Shown one piece after another: positions 32,688 to 43,289 of a DNA stretch of 64,000 nt; position 1 is the first letter of the stretch; each line of letters opens with the position of its first letter. Below the pieces are notes generated by a model. It did no database searches. It saw only the letters and a list, made by a program, of their open reading frames with translations, and was not told where the DNA came from. This stretch comes from Cricetomys ansorgei (taxonomy: Eukaryota > Chordata > Mammalia > Rodentia > Nesomyidae): contig JAMJFZ010003163.1 of the NCBI GenBank assembly GCA_026225945.1, positions 22,589,001 through 22,653,000 on the forward strand, written 5' to 3'. The position numbers and the translations under genes are program-made.

Positions 32688-33052
32688 TGTCTGTCTGTCT
32701 CTGTGTGTCTCTGTGTGTGTGTCTATGTCTGTCCTGTGTGTCTCTGTGTGTATGTCTGTGTGTCTTTGTGTGTGTGTGTGTCTATGTGTGTTTTTGTGTG
32801 TGTGTCTCTGTGTGTGTGTGTACCTTTGTGTATGTGTGTGTGTGTGTGTATCTTTTGTATGTGTGTCTCTGTGTGTGTGTCTTTGTGGATGTGTGTCTGT
32901 GTGTGTGTGTATCTTTGTGTATGTCTTTGTGGATGTGTGTCTGTGTGTGTGTATCTGTGTGTCTTTGTGTATGTGTATCTGTGTGTCTTTGTGTATGTGT
33001 ATCTGTGTGTCTGTGGGTGTGTGTCTGTGGGTGTGTGTCTTTGTGTGTGTGT
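32651..33052. repeat. 400-bp GT-rich tandem tract
   Basis: A pure (TG)n core at 32651-32687 grades into TGTGTGTCT, TGTGTATCT and TGTCTTTG higher-order units up to 33052. The plus strand has few A residues, so TAA, TAG and TGA are rare and all three forward frames stay open for more than 160 codons. These Cys/Val-rich frames are an artefact of composition. Confidence 0.97.
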
Positions 33053-33104
33053 ATAACTTAACTTATTTTTGTGACCCATCTCCATCTTGGGGATATGTGG
33101 GGGA

Positions 33105-33440
33105 TGTACTAACAGTATCAGTTACAGTTGTTGTGACATAATACTGCGGCCAAAAGCAGCTCAAGGAGGAGAGTATAATTTAGTTCATGGTTCTAGAAGG
33201 GCAAAGTCTATAGTGGCCTGGGAGGCTTCCCATGGCATGAAGCAGAGAGAGCAGGAAGCAGCCTATAAATCCTCAAAGCGCCCCCTCCCCTCCCCCCGCC
33301 AGGGATGAACTTCCCACAGCAAGGCTTCTTAAAGGTTCTGTAATTTTCACAAACAGTGCCACAAATGGGGGACCAAGTATTCGAATATGTGAGTCTATGG
33401 GGGACAAATTTCATTCAAATCACAACAAACAGCATGTTGG
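33105..33440 (+). mobile_element. Rodent interspersed repeat (hAT-like, RCHARR1-type)
   Basis: 'cagttacagttgttgtgaca', 'gcggccaaaagcagctcaag', 'ggtctgtaattttcacaaac'-like sequence and a 3' 'tttcattcaaatcacaacaa'. It shares order with the copy at 4766-5030. The class is uncertain. Confidence 0.55.
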
Positions 33441-33711
33441 GGACTAAGGATAAATCCTTCAAAATGAATGTCTGGGGCCACCCTGGTACCTGCTCTGATC
33501 TAAACACCAGACTAAAATTTTATCTTACAAGCGGTGGGTCTCAGATAAGAAAATTTTAACTTGTTTGCTACCCTCTGCCCTAGCTGACCGAAATAGACAG
33601 GTCTACCTTGGAAAACATTTCATTCTCCATCAGAGAAGGAAAAGCTTCATTGGCTGGTGCTTAGTTCCTAGTGTATCCTGCCTACCTATCCATTGAAATC
33701 GTACAAAAGAA
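33441..33711. other. Unassigned sequence
   Basis: Nothing recognised. Confidence 0.35.
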
Positions 33712-33900
33712 AAAGGAACTGGACAGGGCAGTACACACTGCCATCTTAGCTCCTGGGGATGCTGAGGCAGGCAGATCACAAGTATAAGTACTCCGGGCTG
33801 GGTTCTGCTGTACAGATCAGGGGTAGAACGCTTGCTCACCTAGCCTAGCCTGCACAAGGTCCCGGGTTCAGTCTCCATTACTGGAGGAAACACAAACTCA
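33712..33900 (+). mobile_element. Composite B1-like + ID-like SINE
   Basis: A shortened B1-like unit ('cttagctcctggggatgctg', 'aggcaggcagatcacaagta') runs into an ID-like unit ('caggggtagaacgcttgctc', 'ggtcccgggttcagtctcca'). Confidence 0.75.
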
Positions 33901-34039
33901 GGGGGAAAAGATACTTTTCTGTTCAATTTTAACACCCAAGCATTGCACTCACTATTGCTTATGCACCTCCCCAAAACGAATGTTTACCCTCTTCCTAAAA
34001 CAAAAGAGAAACAAAATAGAATCATAATTCTGTGTTGCA

Positions 34040-34265
34040 GGAAATCAGAGCAACACGCACTGTGTGCCAGGTACTGGCCGAAGATCTAATTCCTACTGAC
34101 TCCCTCACGAAAGCACATCCAGGAAGTGAGAAGTCTCAAGTCCCAGTTTGCAGAGTAGTGAAATGAAGCACAGGAAAGGAAGTGACCTGCCTAACCCTCT
34201 GTAGCTAGCTAGGGAGCATGGGAGCTAGGCCTCCAGCCCTACCTGGCTGACCTCTAAGCTGTGGC
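34040..34265 (-). mobile_element. MIR SINE, near full length
   Basis: 'actgtgtgccaggtactggc', 'agtttgcagagtagtgaaat', 'ggaaaggaagtgacctgcct' and 'gcatgggagctaggcctcca' follow the reverse MIR order. Confidence 0.85.
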
Positions 34266-35639
34266 TCACAGTGCCTTGGAGGAGAGCTGGCTGGTGAGCC
34301 AGTGGGATTGTCTGCAGTAGGGATTTCAGAGCATCCTTCACCTGCTCAGAACTGGCCACAGGGCTTCACACTGTGGAACACAGTGTGGGGACTCCTTCAG
34401 CAAAGCCTCCTTCATCCGATGTGCTCCTAGCCGAGTAATTCAGGGAGAGCCTATCTGGACCACGGCAAACATGGAGCTGCTTCTCGAAAGTCAGCGTCTT
34501 CTCGCCACGTTGCTAGTTCCCCTTTATCTATACCTGCCTGCATCAACTCCTCCCCGGTCCAGTCGACACCGAGTTCTTCTGCTCTCCTTTTCCCCCTTCC
34601 TCTCCCTCCTCCTCTTTCTCTTCTTTCCTTATGGCAAGCACTAAACCGCTGAGTGATATCCTCTGACATCTTTCAGTTAAACAAACAAAAACAAACGAAA
34701 CCTGAGACAAGCAGCTGCCCCTCGGCCCGGAGTCCTATCTCCCGCCAGGCTCCGGAACGCCATCCCTTCCCTAACCGGTCAGCTCCCGCCAGGCCAGTGG
34801 CTCCCTCTGCCTTCCCTCCAGGATCTGCTCATCGCACTGTGCCTCTGCAAGGGGTAGCCTCATCTCACTGTCCTTCCCACTGGCCTCTGTGTGTGTCACT
34901 AGCCCAGCCTCAGACGCGTCTATTCACAACAGCCATCTTGACTTGGTCACACTCAAGGACCACCTATGTTACTGTCTGCTACACAGCTTTTTTTTTTTTT
35001 AATAGGTACACTCGTTTCATGCTTAATTATTTTTAATGTGGACATTCAATTCCTTTGAGAAATGAAAAACCCCATGTTCACCTACCTTAAATGGAAAACA
35101 GTCATTTTTTTTAAAAGCTAGACAAACGACTCAGTGTCATTAATCTGAGCCCACGTCCTGCCTGTTATTGGGTAAAACTGGAGATGAACTAATGACTAAG
35201 GTGTTAAGGGCTTCCTCCCAGCCAAGGACTTCCTGGTGGTGTGAACTGGACATTAGCCAATATCCCATGCGAAAAGGCAAATAGCTATGGAACTTAGTTT
35301 CCAGCCTTGAACTATGATTCAAGAAGAAACCTGGAGACTCTAGAAGATGCTAGACGACACTAGGAGAGATTAGAAGACGGCAGCATGAGGAGACGTATAC
35401 CGTTCCTGTTTGCAAGAGACAATTAGCAATGCCTGGCCCCAAGAACAGAAACACGCGGCTTGGGGTTCCAAGAGAAGCTGACCTCTCTCCGCGCTGCAAA
35501 CTGGACGAGCGAGAGTGAATAGTCAGCCTTTGGGCAGCCACGTGAGCGCACATGTGCACAGGCACAGGCTCCGGGGACCTTCTAAGTCGGTGGGAAAGTG
35601 GAACTTTCTCAGAGAGAACTGTTGAGAGACAGGGAGAGG
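34266..35639. other. Mostly unique DNA; SINE shred; CpG-enriched patches
   Basis: The stretch 34565-34670 has a pyrimidine tract then 'aagcactaaaccgctgagtg', a probable reverse ID remnant. CpG-enriched patches lie at about 34715-34800 and 35390-35520. A T12 run lies at about 34988. No exon is recognised. Confidence 0.4.
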
Positions 35640-36290
35640 CTTCTCACCGGCTGGCGAGTGTGTTTCTCTTCCACACTCTGATAACCACCAACTGTTAATG
35701 CCACAGTGTCAGTGGCTGTGGTGCTCATCAGAGTACACATTCCTCACTTCGGCTTGGTCGGAAACACTCATTTAGAGCGTGTCAAGGGTTCGCTTTGGTT
35801 GTAGCCACCCAACTCTGTTGTCGCCGCTGTGTTTTATTGGGCAAATAATAAAATTAACAACACAGTTATAATTATTTCCTAAGCAGGATCCAACACACAT
35901 TTCCACTTTGAGACTGAATGTATGGCCTAATAAAAATTTTACAGCTGCAGTCAAATCGGGGTAGTTAATTCCCGGAAAATACAATTCTTAATTCGCTAGA
36001 ATTAGTTTTAAGTCTGGAGTCATCCCATAAAGACCAGTATGCGTTACTGCAGTTTACGCAAAATGTTCAAATACTACTACCCGATATAGAAGCTGGCATA
36101 ATTTCAGCTAATTCACTGTTGGAGGTAATTTGGCTTTACATTTTCACTGAGCCACACTTCACAGCTATAAGATCAGTAGGTCTCATCTTTTGAAACTGCC
36201 CTTTTCAGAGCCATGTAAGCATTGCTTAATGCTATTCAGCCAAACATGAATCTTCCAAAGAGCAAGGAATAATGAGAATATTTGCAAGCA
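35640..36290. promoter_or_regulatory. SINE-free enhancer-like island
   Basis: Cores include 'cagttataattatttcc' (about 35860), 'gcctaataaaaattttacag' (about 35926), 'gtagttaattcccgg' (about 35961), 'cttaattcgctagaattag' (about 35987), 'tcagctaattcactg' (about 36103) and 'ggaggtaatttggc' (about 36120). High density of homeodomain-type cores in repeat-free DNA. Enhancer role is inferred. Confidence 0.45.
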
Positions 36291-36444
36291 GGGTTCTATT
36301 TATACTCCTACGGCCTGCACCTAGTCATTTGTTACTTTGAGCTCATGCCTTATTCCCAACCGCTCCTCACCAGCAGGATTCACCGGCATGACCTTGCAGA
36401 ATTCAGAAGTCTCTCTCAAGGATACTTTAAAAAAAAAATCTATC

Positions 36445-36552
36445 GAAGAATAATACTAATAACAAATGCAGAATCTACTGGAAGCTGGGCCCAACCCTAA
36501 GTGCTGTGTACTTACTAACTTCTAACTTACTGACTCCTAAAAAGATGTTTTA

Positions 36553-36591
<39 letters not shown>

Positions 36592-36905
36592 AGATAGAAA
36601 GAAAGAAGGGGGGGGGGGGGAGAGGGAGAGAGGGATAACCCTTGAAGGCCAGAAGAGAGTATTGAGCCTCTTGGAGCTGGAATCACAGGCAGTTGTGGGT
36701 CAGCCACTGTGGGTGCTGAGAACTGAGCTCCAGACTCCTGGAAGAGCAGCAAGCGCCCTTAGCCACCAAACTGTCTCTTCAGCCCCTAATTCATTCTTAA
36801 ACCAGACTCTTTCAGATGAGAGAACAGGCCTAGAAAGTAAGTAACTTCATACAGTAAGTAGCAGAATGGGAATTCAAATCCACAGCTCCGGCTTTTGACC
36901 ATTAG
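36445..36905 (-). mobile_element. MIR SINE split by a B2
   Basis: Left piece about 36445-36545 ('ccctaagtgctgtgtactta'), right piece about 36788-36905 ('gaaagtaagtaacttcatac', 'gggaattcaaatccacagct'). Together they make one reverse MIR. The B2 at 36547-36786 lies between. Confidence 0.65.
36547..36786 (-). mobile_element. B2 SINE with expanded (TG)n(G)n tail
   Basis: (TG)n at 36555-36590 and a G-run at 36608-36620 correspond to the reverse CA-rich tail. The body has 'gagctggaatcacaggcagt', 'gtgggtgctgagaactgagc' and 'tcctggaagagcagcaagcg', with the head 'aactgtctcttcagcccc'. Confidence 0.92.
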
Positions 36906-37318
36906 ATAACATTATGTAAAATAAATATTTCACCATAAGCAAACAAACAATGGGCATTTGCCATAGAGGGCAGGCATTATGTTTTGTTTGTTTGTTTGTT
37001 TGTTTTTCCTGTGTGGTGACAGCAACAGAGGGGAAAGGAGCCTCACATGAAACCTACACAGGAGAAAGACAGGGAAAAGTCTACTTCAGCTTCTGCCCTC
37101 TCGGTCTCTTCTAATTTAGAGTTTTTTTCCTAAGTGGACAGATATCTATTGTGTTAGCAAAGACCTAGGAAACTCTCCAAAGGCAAATCCTGAAGACTTC
37201 TCGAAGAGCCATCTTAGGAAAAAATCCATACAGACCAACTTCGTGTTGAGAGTCAGGCAAGTTCTGGCATGTTGTCCCTGGCTTCTGGAAATGCCTTGTC
37301 TCTATGCCAGACTCTCAG
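36906..37318. other. Unique sequence with a (TTTG)n tract
   Basis: (TTTG)n at 36982-37007. The rest is unassigned. Confidence 0.45.
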
Positions 37319-37338
37319 CACCTGGTGGCAGAGGGCGG
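37319..37338. promoter_or_regulatory. Overlapping CTCF-like half motifs in both directions
   Basis: 'cacctggtgg' (37319-37328) fits the 3' side of a reverse CTCF core. 'gtggcagagggcgg' (37325-37338) fits a forward core except its first three bases. Weaker than the 21695 site. Confidence 0.3.
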
Positions 37339-38989
37339 AGGAGGCCAAGGGCTCTGCCTTGGCAGCCTTGACTCCGGTTCGGTTCTGCTTGGCCACTCCC
37401 CAGCTCTGTGGCCTGAAGCACAGGACTTAGTGGGTCTGGGTCTCTCTGTCTTTGTTTCTCACCTGCTTTGAACGTACTGGTTTCTCTGTAAGAGTCCTTG
37501 AGTTGCAAGCGACCAAGACCAATGACAACTAAATTGAGCAAAACTAATCCATCAGAGACTGTTCAGGACACGAAGAGCCACCCAGAGCAGGCAGAAGGGC
37601 AAGAGGTGCTCAGGGCTACAGGTATTGTTGCAAGAGGGAAGCCTGCCAAGTCTTCGGTCCTGAGACAGGGCTCCGTGTGGCTTCATTCGCTTCCCTTCTG
37701 CCTAGGCCTTCTTTTTCCCAAATTCTTTATCCATTCCAGAGCACAGTGCACCCCTACTCTGTGCAAACACACCCAGCAGATGAAGAATGCGCAGATGAAT
37801 AGGCTGGGCTTTGCCAAAAAGCCGGCACTGCCTTCACCAGGAGTACTAGTTTATGTTGTTGAGAAATACCCAAATGAATCATTCATCTCCAAAATAAATG
37901 GCTAGTGTCAAAACATTTACTAATGCAGACAAAGCTGCCTGAAATAAATGCTTGAATAACCCATTGTTTGAAAACCTACAAGAGTAATATATATTACAAT
38001 CAGATAAATCACAATTACAAAGCTTTCTCTGCTGCCTTTTGGAATGCATGCCAGAAGTCGCTGACATGACAGTTGGAAGGATAATACCCTTAACAAGTGG
38101 TTGTGGGTTACTCGAAGAATGACGGGGGAGGGGGGAGCCAGAGGAAGGAGGGGATCAGGAGGGGGACCTCTTCGTTTTACAATCTCCTTGAGTGTTTGAG
38201 CTTCGAAGTTAAATTTGTGTGTTTATTTTATAATGCTTACATAACTAGTTGAAATAAAACTTTTGGTTGATAAAAACAAACCGAGCTTGAGCTACTTTAG
38301 GCCAAAGGGGATTTAGTGTCTCACGACCACGGTTCAGAGAAGCGTGGAGATCATCCAGACCTCAGCCTTGTTTTAGCTCTCTGTCTCTATTGCTACCTCT
38401 TGTCTGGGCATCTCCGTCCAGTGCCTGCTGACAGGGATCTAGAACCTGTTTCCTCTGCTTCTGGTCCTCATCCAAATGAAAGAGAGTGTTTCTCTTTCCT
38501 TCCAGTTAGAAAATCCCTGCAAGAGGACACCCCCCCAACACACACACACCTCCTGCCCCAAATTGGTCTAACCAAAGGTTGCTGGCCACCTTTGGACTAG
38601 GACGGAATGTGACTGCCCAGGATGGGTGAAGCCGTCACACTCCAGCAACAGGCACCATGGCGCTCCCATTTAGTCCACTTACAGGGAGGTCAGAAAGAGG
38701 CTGGGGATGGCAGTCTAGTCACGAAAGGAGTCACTGGGGGCGTGGGTAGCCCTCCTAACGTGGCTTCCCACAAGTGCCTACTTTATGTGTGGTCCTTATG
38801 TGTGTCATGCCAAGACGCCACAAAATCGCTGCAAACCACGTCTCCAGTCCTGGACTAACAGCATCTAGATCTTCAAGCACCAAGTCACCACGCAGTTCTG
38901 ACATTCTACTTCTTCTCCCGGGCTAAGCCCGTAGATGAAGGACAGGGCTGCGGGCCTCTGGTTTCTCTTCCTGTGTACAGTGCCTTTGA
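37339..38989. other. Repeat-poor unique DNA
   Basis: The stretches 37490-37560 and 38270-38340 each give a faint impression of old interspersed-repeat sequence that I cannot name. The stretch 37860-38100 is AT-rich, with 'atatattacaatcagataaa'. No exon is recognised. Confidence 0.4.
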
Positions 38990-39500
38990 CACACCCACCA
39001 GTTGCTTATGGAGAGCCTACTAAGTGCTTGGGGCTGTTGAAGGTGGCAGGTGTGCCTCATGGAGATGATCTGGTCGGAGACAGCTGTGACCCACACCCCT
39101 AAGCAAAAGCCTCGCTAGTCACGAGGGCTCAGGGAGGAGCCAGAAGTGTTTATAAACAGCGACGACGAAGATGAAAACCGTGAGGGAGTAGAGCAAGGGC
39201 ACTTGAGGGAGTGCGGTTAAGAAAGGTCTTTTCTGGAGGAGGTACAGCTGACAAGACCTGACTGGAGAGAGTGCATCTCTGGGCCCTGGAAGAGCACAGC
39301 TGAGGTAAGAAGGGAGCTGATGTGTGTGTGAAGAGCTGCAGGGTGAGGGCAAAGGACTGTGAGAGGGAAATGAAGTGGGGTTGGGGATGCTCATCTCGGG
39401 CCTGGTCACACCAGCTTTGCAGGCCACAGGAAGGACAGTGGATGCTATTCTGAATCTGAGAGGAGCAGCAGATGGAGGTGATTTGGTGCGCGTCTCTCAT
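38990..39500 (-). mobile_element. L2 LINE 3' portion
   Basis: It starts 'gcttatggagagcctactaa' with 'gtgcttggggctgttgaagg' and 'gcctcatggagatgatctgg', then 'gaaaggtcttttctggagga' and 'agatggaggtgatttggtgc'. The order matches about 500 bp of reverse L2. Confidence 0.7.
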
Positions 39501-39821
39501 GGCCAGTGGTACTGCTCTCAATAAATATTTGCTAGCAATTAAAAGAAAACTAAAATTAAAAAAAAAAAATCTCTTGAATAGGCTCCACAGCAGGAAAGGT
39601 ATTAGTGATTAGTAATGAAAATGACATTCACCTAGTGCCCCAGAGTCCACGGGGTGCTTCCACCCCTGATCCCTTCTGATCTCCTGTTGGGATGAAGGTG
39701 CCTGCTTCTGTGACAACAGAACACGCTGGCCTAGAGGTGAGCAGGCTAGGGGCCTTAAGATGCCTCCAGTGTGTCCTGATGCTGTGCTCTCTCCCAGCCG
39801 GAAGAAGAAAGTAGGGGCTGC
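39501..39821. other. Unassigned sequence with an A10 run
   Basis: A-rich at about 39541-39570. The rest is not recognised. Confidence 0.4.
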
Positions 39822-40241
39822 CACAGTTTGGATATTAAACGTGGCCTTCTCTCAAGCCTCATCTTCTGAAAGCCTGACTTCAGTGTGGCACAGTTAGGCG
39901 TTGGTAGGACCTCAGAGGTAGGACCTCGTAGAAGGTTTCAGGCTATCTTGGCATGACCTGAAAAGGGACTGTGGGATACAAGCTCTTTCTTTATCTCTCT
40001 CATGAGGTGAATGGGTTGCTGTGTCCCATGTTCCCTCCATGATATGCAGCCACAGGCCCAAAGCAACGGGGCCAATAGATCATAAAAACAAAACAAAACA
40101 AACAACAACAAAAAACAAAAAAAACCCCTCCAAAACTATGAGTCAAAACAAACAAAAAAACAAAAACAAAAAAACTTTCTTTCATTATAACTTGATTACC
40201 TCGAGTATTTTGTTATAGCAGCAGAAAGCTGACTAAGAGAT
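39822..40241 (+). mobile_element. MaLR-type LTR (ORR1/MST-like) with A-rich expansions
   Basis: 'cagtttggatattaaacgtg', 'ggttgctgtgtcccatgttc', 'caaagcaacggggccaatag', 'aaactatgagtcaaaacaaa' and a 3' end 'gcagaaagctgactaagaga'. (CAAAA)-type expansions lie at 40085-40130 and 40145-40175. Confidence 0.7.
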
Positions 40242-40834
40242 TCTCACATTCATCTTCTCAAGCCACCCTGCAGGTTCAGCTTTGCTAGTTAAAGGCTCCA
40301 GGAGATCTAGGAGAGGACATTACATATGCCCTGCAAGATTTGCTTTTTTTACTCTATTCTCCTCAAACGTAAAAGGATCTCATCCATTATTATAAAAGAA
40401 AAAGTGTTTACCTTGCCCCTTGGGCCTGGGATTGAAGCCATTAGAAATAACAGAAGCTGAGTGCTCCAAGAGGGACCCCGATTTAAAGAACCAGGGTCAA
40501 GGCTCTCAGCGACATCATGGGGCCATTGTCCAGAGCCAGGCTGCACAGCCACCAACCCAGACACATGGCACCTTGTTCCATGTCCTCAGAAATCAGATGG
40601 TCCCCTAGGTTCTCAGCCTTAATTAAAGGCATCTTTCTTATGTTGCCCCTCCCCCATTGGGGAAGGTGATGTCCTAGAGCATTCCGTAAGGCTGGACTGA
40701 ATACTGGGCACGGGATAATACGTCAATAAAGGGGAGCGATTGGGCTCACCATTCTTGCAGCTGCAAGACATACCAGGCATGGTAATGGCATCCCGGTGAG
40801 GGTACCTGGCTGTGTCATAAACAAGGTGAAGAGG
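40242..40834. other. Unassigned unique sequence
   Basis: No repeat or exon is recognised. Confidence 0.4.
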
Positions 40835-41085
40835 CAGAAAGGGAACCAGACGCTTGCAGAGGCTCCAGGTTCATGGGGTGTCATCATTACATAACAACTC
40901 ATCTTCTCAAGAACAAAATCACCCATGCTGCAAGATCTGCAGGAGTCCATTCAGGAAGGTGGAGCTCTGTGACCTATTGGCTTCCTACGAGGCTCCGCCT
41001 CTTAAAGGAGCCATCACCTCAATACCACCACACTGGGAACTAAGCAAGCACCCAGTGAATGAGTATTGGGGAGACTAAGGAAAGG
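40835..41085 (-). mobile_element. Possible MaLR LTR, minus strand
   Basis: 'agaacaaaatcacccatgct', 'gtccattcaggaaggtggag', 'cgcctcttaaaggagcca' and 'caataccaccacactgggaa' follow the reverse MST/ORR1 order. Confidence 0.5.
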
Positions 41086-41579
41086 CAAGTGATAGCAAGG
41101 GGACACCCCTCCTTCCTTCTCAGAACAATGAGCAGATAGGGGAGAAAAAGGAAGAGTACCTCAGGCTTCCCTCCTACAACCCTTTATTCCTTTCTGGGTG
41201 TTCCAGGGTTCTGATCTCACAAAAAAAACCAAAAAACCTTTTTGTGATGAAGCAGCTGCCAAATGATTCAAACACATTTCTAGCTTAGCCTGCTCAACCC
41301 GGTCCAGGAGTGGGTATCCCAGAGTTCCAAATGCTAATCTGAGGTTGACCTTGGCTACCTGATACCATTGCCACCCCCACCATTTCACTTCAGATTGGTT
41401 CTTAAACCACCCTCCATCTCGCTTGTCTTTGAAACCATTTCTTTGTGACACTTTCAAGCTACCTCTTACAGGAATCATAAAGCCGCAGTTAGAGTTTTGA
41501 GTGGGCGATTGCACCTCAGAGTAGTCACTAGCAAAACGCATTCACCCACTGGAGGTTCAGACAGTCAGAACAGGAAGAA
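41086..41579. other. Unassigned unique sequence
   Basis: No repeat or exon is recognised. Confidence 0.4.
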
Positions 41580-42370
41580 AAAGAAACCTACATTTTTCTG
41601 GTGTCAATCATGTTTATTGAATTCCAAAAAGTCTCCTCTCACAGGCAGTGTGAAGAGTTGGGGGGGGGTTGGTTTGCAAATGAATTTATCCTGTGTTGGA
41701 GGGTGAGGCTGAAAATGTAATTAACACATGCAATTATGCATTCTGATGCAGAGAGCTCCAGGCTGACAGGGGGGAACTCAGCGGGCGCTCCCAGGCCACA
41801 GGCCGCTAGTTCACTAACAACTTCATTCATCCACGCTGGCCTCCAGTTCAATCCTACTTCCTTTGACTATCTCCTGCAAATAAAAGGCCCCATTCTTCAG
41901 CTTCCCCCAGCTTTATTCGGAGTGAAAACACCACTTTGTGCCTGCGTTGTGTTAAAATAACAGATTTGTGTTCGTTCCTGTAGCGGGGAGGCCGACTAGC
42001 CTCTCGGAGGATGGCGAGGCGCCTTTGGGAGGAGGAGGCCGGAGAGAAAGGGTCTCCAACAGCGAACCTTTGTCCCAGAATGCAAATGAGCCTCTGTGAA
42101 CCGCGGCTCAGACAATGCCAGTCTAGTCCTCCTGAGCGCCGATCCATCTGTAGCTATTTTGTTAACCCGTTGCCTCTTACATTCTTTCTCTTGCACGGAA
42201 TACTCGATGTTGACAGCTGTGAATTTTAAACAACCATTCTCTGTATGTTTTTCTAATTTTGTGTATTCAGATCGTTTCTCCATATTGGGGGGTGGGGGGT
42301 TGGAAGCCAAGTACCTTATGGTCCCTTCATTTAGAGATAAAACGGAGAAACGCAATGTGTTCATTTAGCG
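41580..42370. promoter_or_regulatory. CpG-enriched enhancer-like island
   Basis: SINE-free. The left half is AT-rich: 'aatgtaattaacac' (about 41714) and 'gcaattatgcattc' (about 41730). The right half is CpG-rich for rodent intergenic DNA: I count 16 CpGs in 41941-42210. It also has an octamer 'atgcaaat' (42080-42087) and 'ttgacagctgtg' (about 42211), which joins a TALE-type TGACAG to an E-box. The mix of TAAT cores, octamer and CpGs suits an enhancer or a distal or alternative promoter. No coding exon is recognisable. Confidence 0.5.
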
Positions 42371-42794
42371 GTGTCTGGGGACTTAGAGAAGGGATTTTGA
42401 AACAGAAGAGACTGCCTCAGATGACGCGCTGACGTGGACTGGAGGCAGGACCCGGAAAAGAATTCGTCACTCAGACACCCTGGTGGCCTCAGAGGCTGAG
42501 CCTGTCCTCACTCATCTGTGGAATGGGACTGCAACAACCTTCACAGAGGGCGGAAAATTAAGTTCCAGAGGCGGTAGGCATAGTTTGGTTTCCCTTCCCG
42601 GCTCTGGCAGATCTCTCTTCCTAAGGTAGAAAGCAAAGACAAGGATGTGTTTTTAAACCTAAAGGAAACAAGTTAAGGGTGAAGCCTCTGTTGATAAGCC
42701 AGTGGGATGCATGATTTTAATTTTTTGTCTATTTATTTATCTGTACCTTTGACTCAGATATAGGGCAGTTCTGAAACCTCCAGGGGTTTGTTGT
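42371..42794. other. Unique sequence; faint MIR core
   Basis: The stretch 42485-42560 ('cctcactcatctgtggaatg') is weakly MIR-like. The rest is unassigned. Confidence 0.35.
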
Positions 42795-43063
42795 TGCTTA
42801 ACGTTTATTTGTATGTACGCATATGTGTATGTATGCATGTATGTGTATGCATGCATGCATGTAGAAAATAAACTCTTATAAGTCCTGATACTTGTATTGC
42901 ATGTGTGTGTGTGTGCATGTGCGTTTGTACTCCACAGTGCTTACATGGAGGTCAGAAGACACCCTACAGAAGTCACTTCTCATACTATTTGGGTACCGGG
43001 GATGGAGCAGGCAGCGGAGACTGGTGGGAGCACCATTACCCACTGAGCCACTCAGTTTCTACC
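42795..43063 (-). mobile_element. B3/B2-family SINE with (ATGT/ATGC)n tail
   Basis: Simple ATGT/ATGC repeats at 42805-42872 are the reverse tail. The body has 'gtactccacagtgcttacat', 'ggaggtcagaagacacccta' and 'cagaagtcacttctcatact', with the head 'cccactgagccactcagttt'. Confidence 0.85.
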
Positions 43064-43289
43064 AATTCTAAGGGCCATGAAGGACTACACTACGGTACCC
43101 TGATGCCTCATTGGCTCCTCTGTCTTGAAGAAAACAAGTTCAAAACTAACATTCACTTCAACGGTAACCAATAGCGTAAGACGGGAACTCTCCAGCACCA
43201 AAGTTGGGCTGTGTGAGACTGGAACAGGCTGTTCAGAAGGTGGGGGGGGGGGGAGCTTAGAGGTGTAGATGCAGGGCCTGGGCATGTTG
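43064..43289. other. Unassigned sequence with a G10 run
   Basis: G-run at about 43243-43253. Nothing else is recognised. Confidence 0.4.

Noticed and set aside
32556..33141. Three overlapping forward frames of 160+ codons, Cys/Val-rich
   Set aside because: They arise because the GT tract has almost no A and therefore few stop codons. No start context, domain or codon bias supports a gene.
33277..33300. CTCF-like 'agcgccccct' box
   Set aside because: Only half of the core fits. The following bases are a C-rich run instead of the RSTGG half.
34715..34800. CpG island promoter
   Set aside because: The CpG-enriched patch is under 100 bp and too short for a promoter-class island. No adjacent exon is seen.
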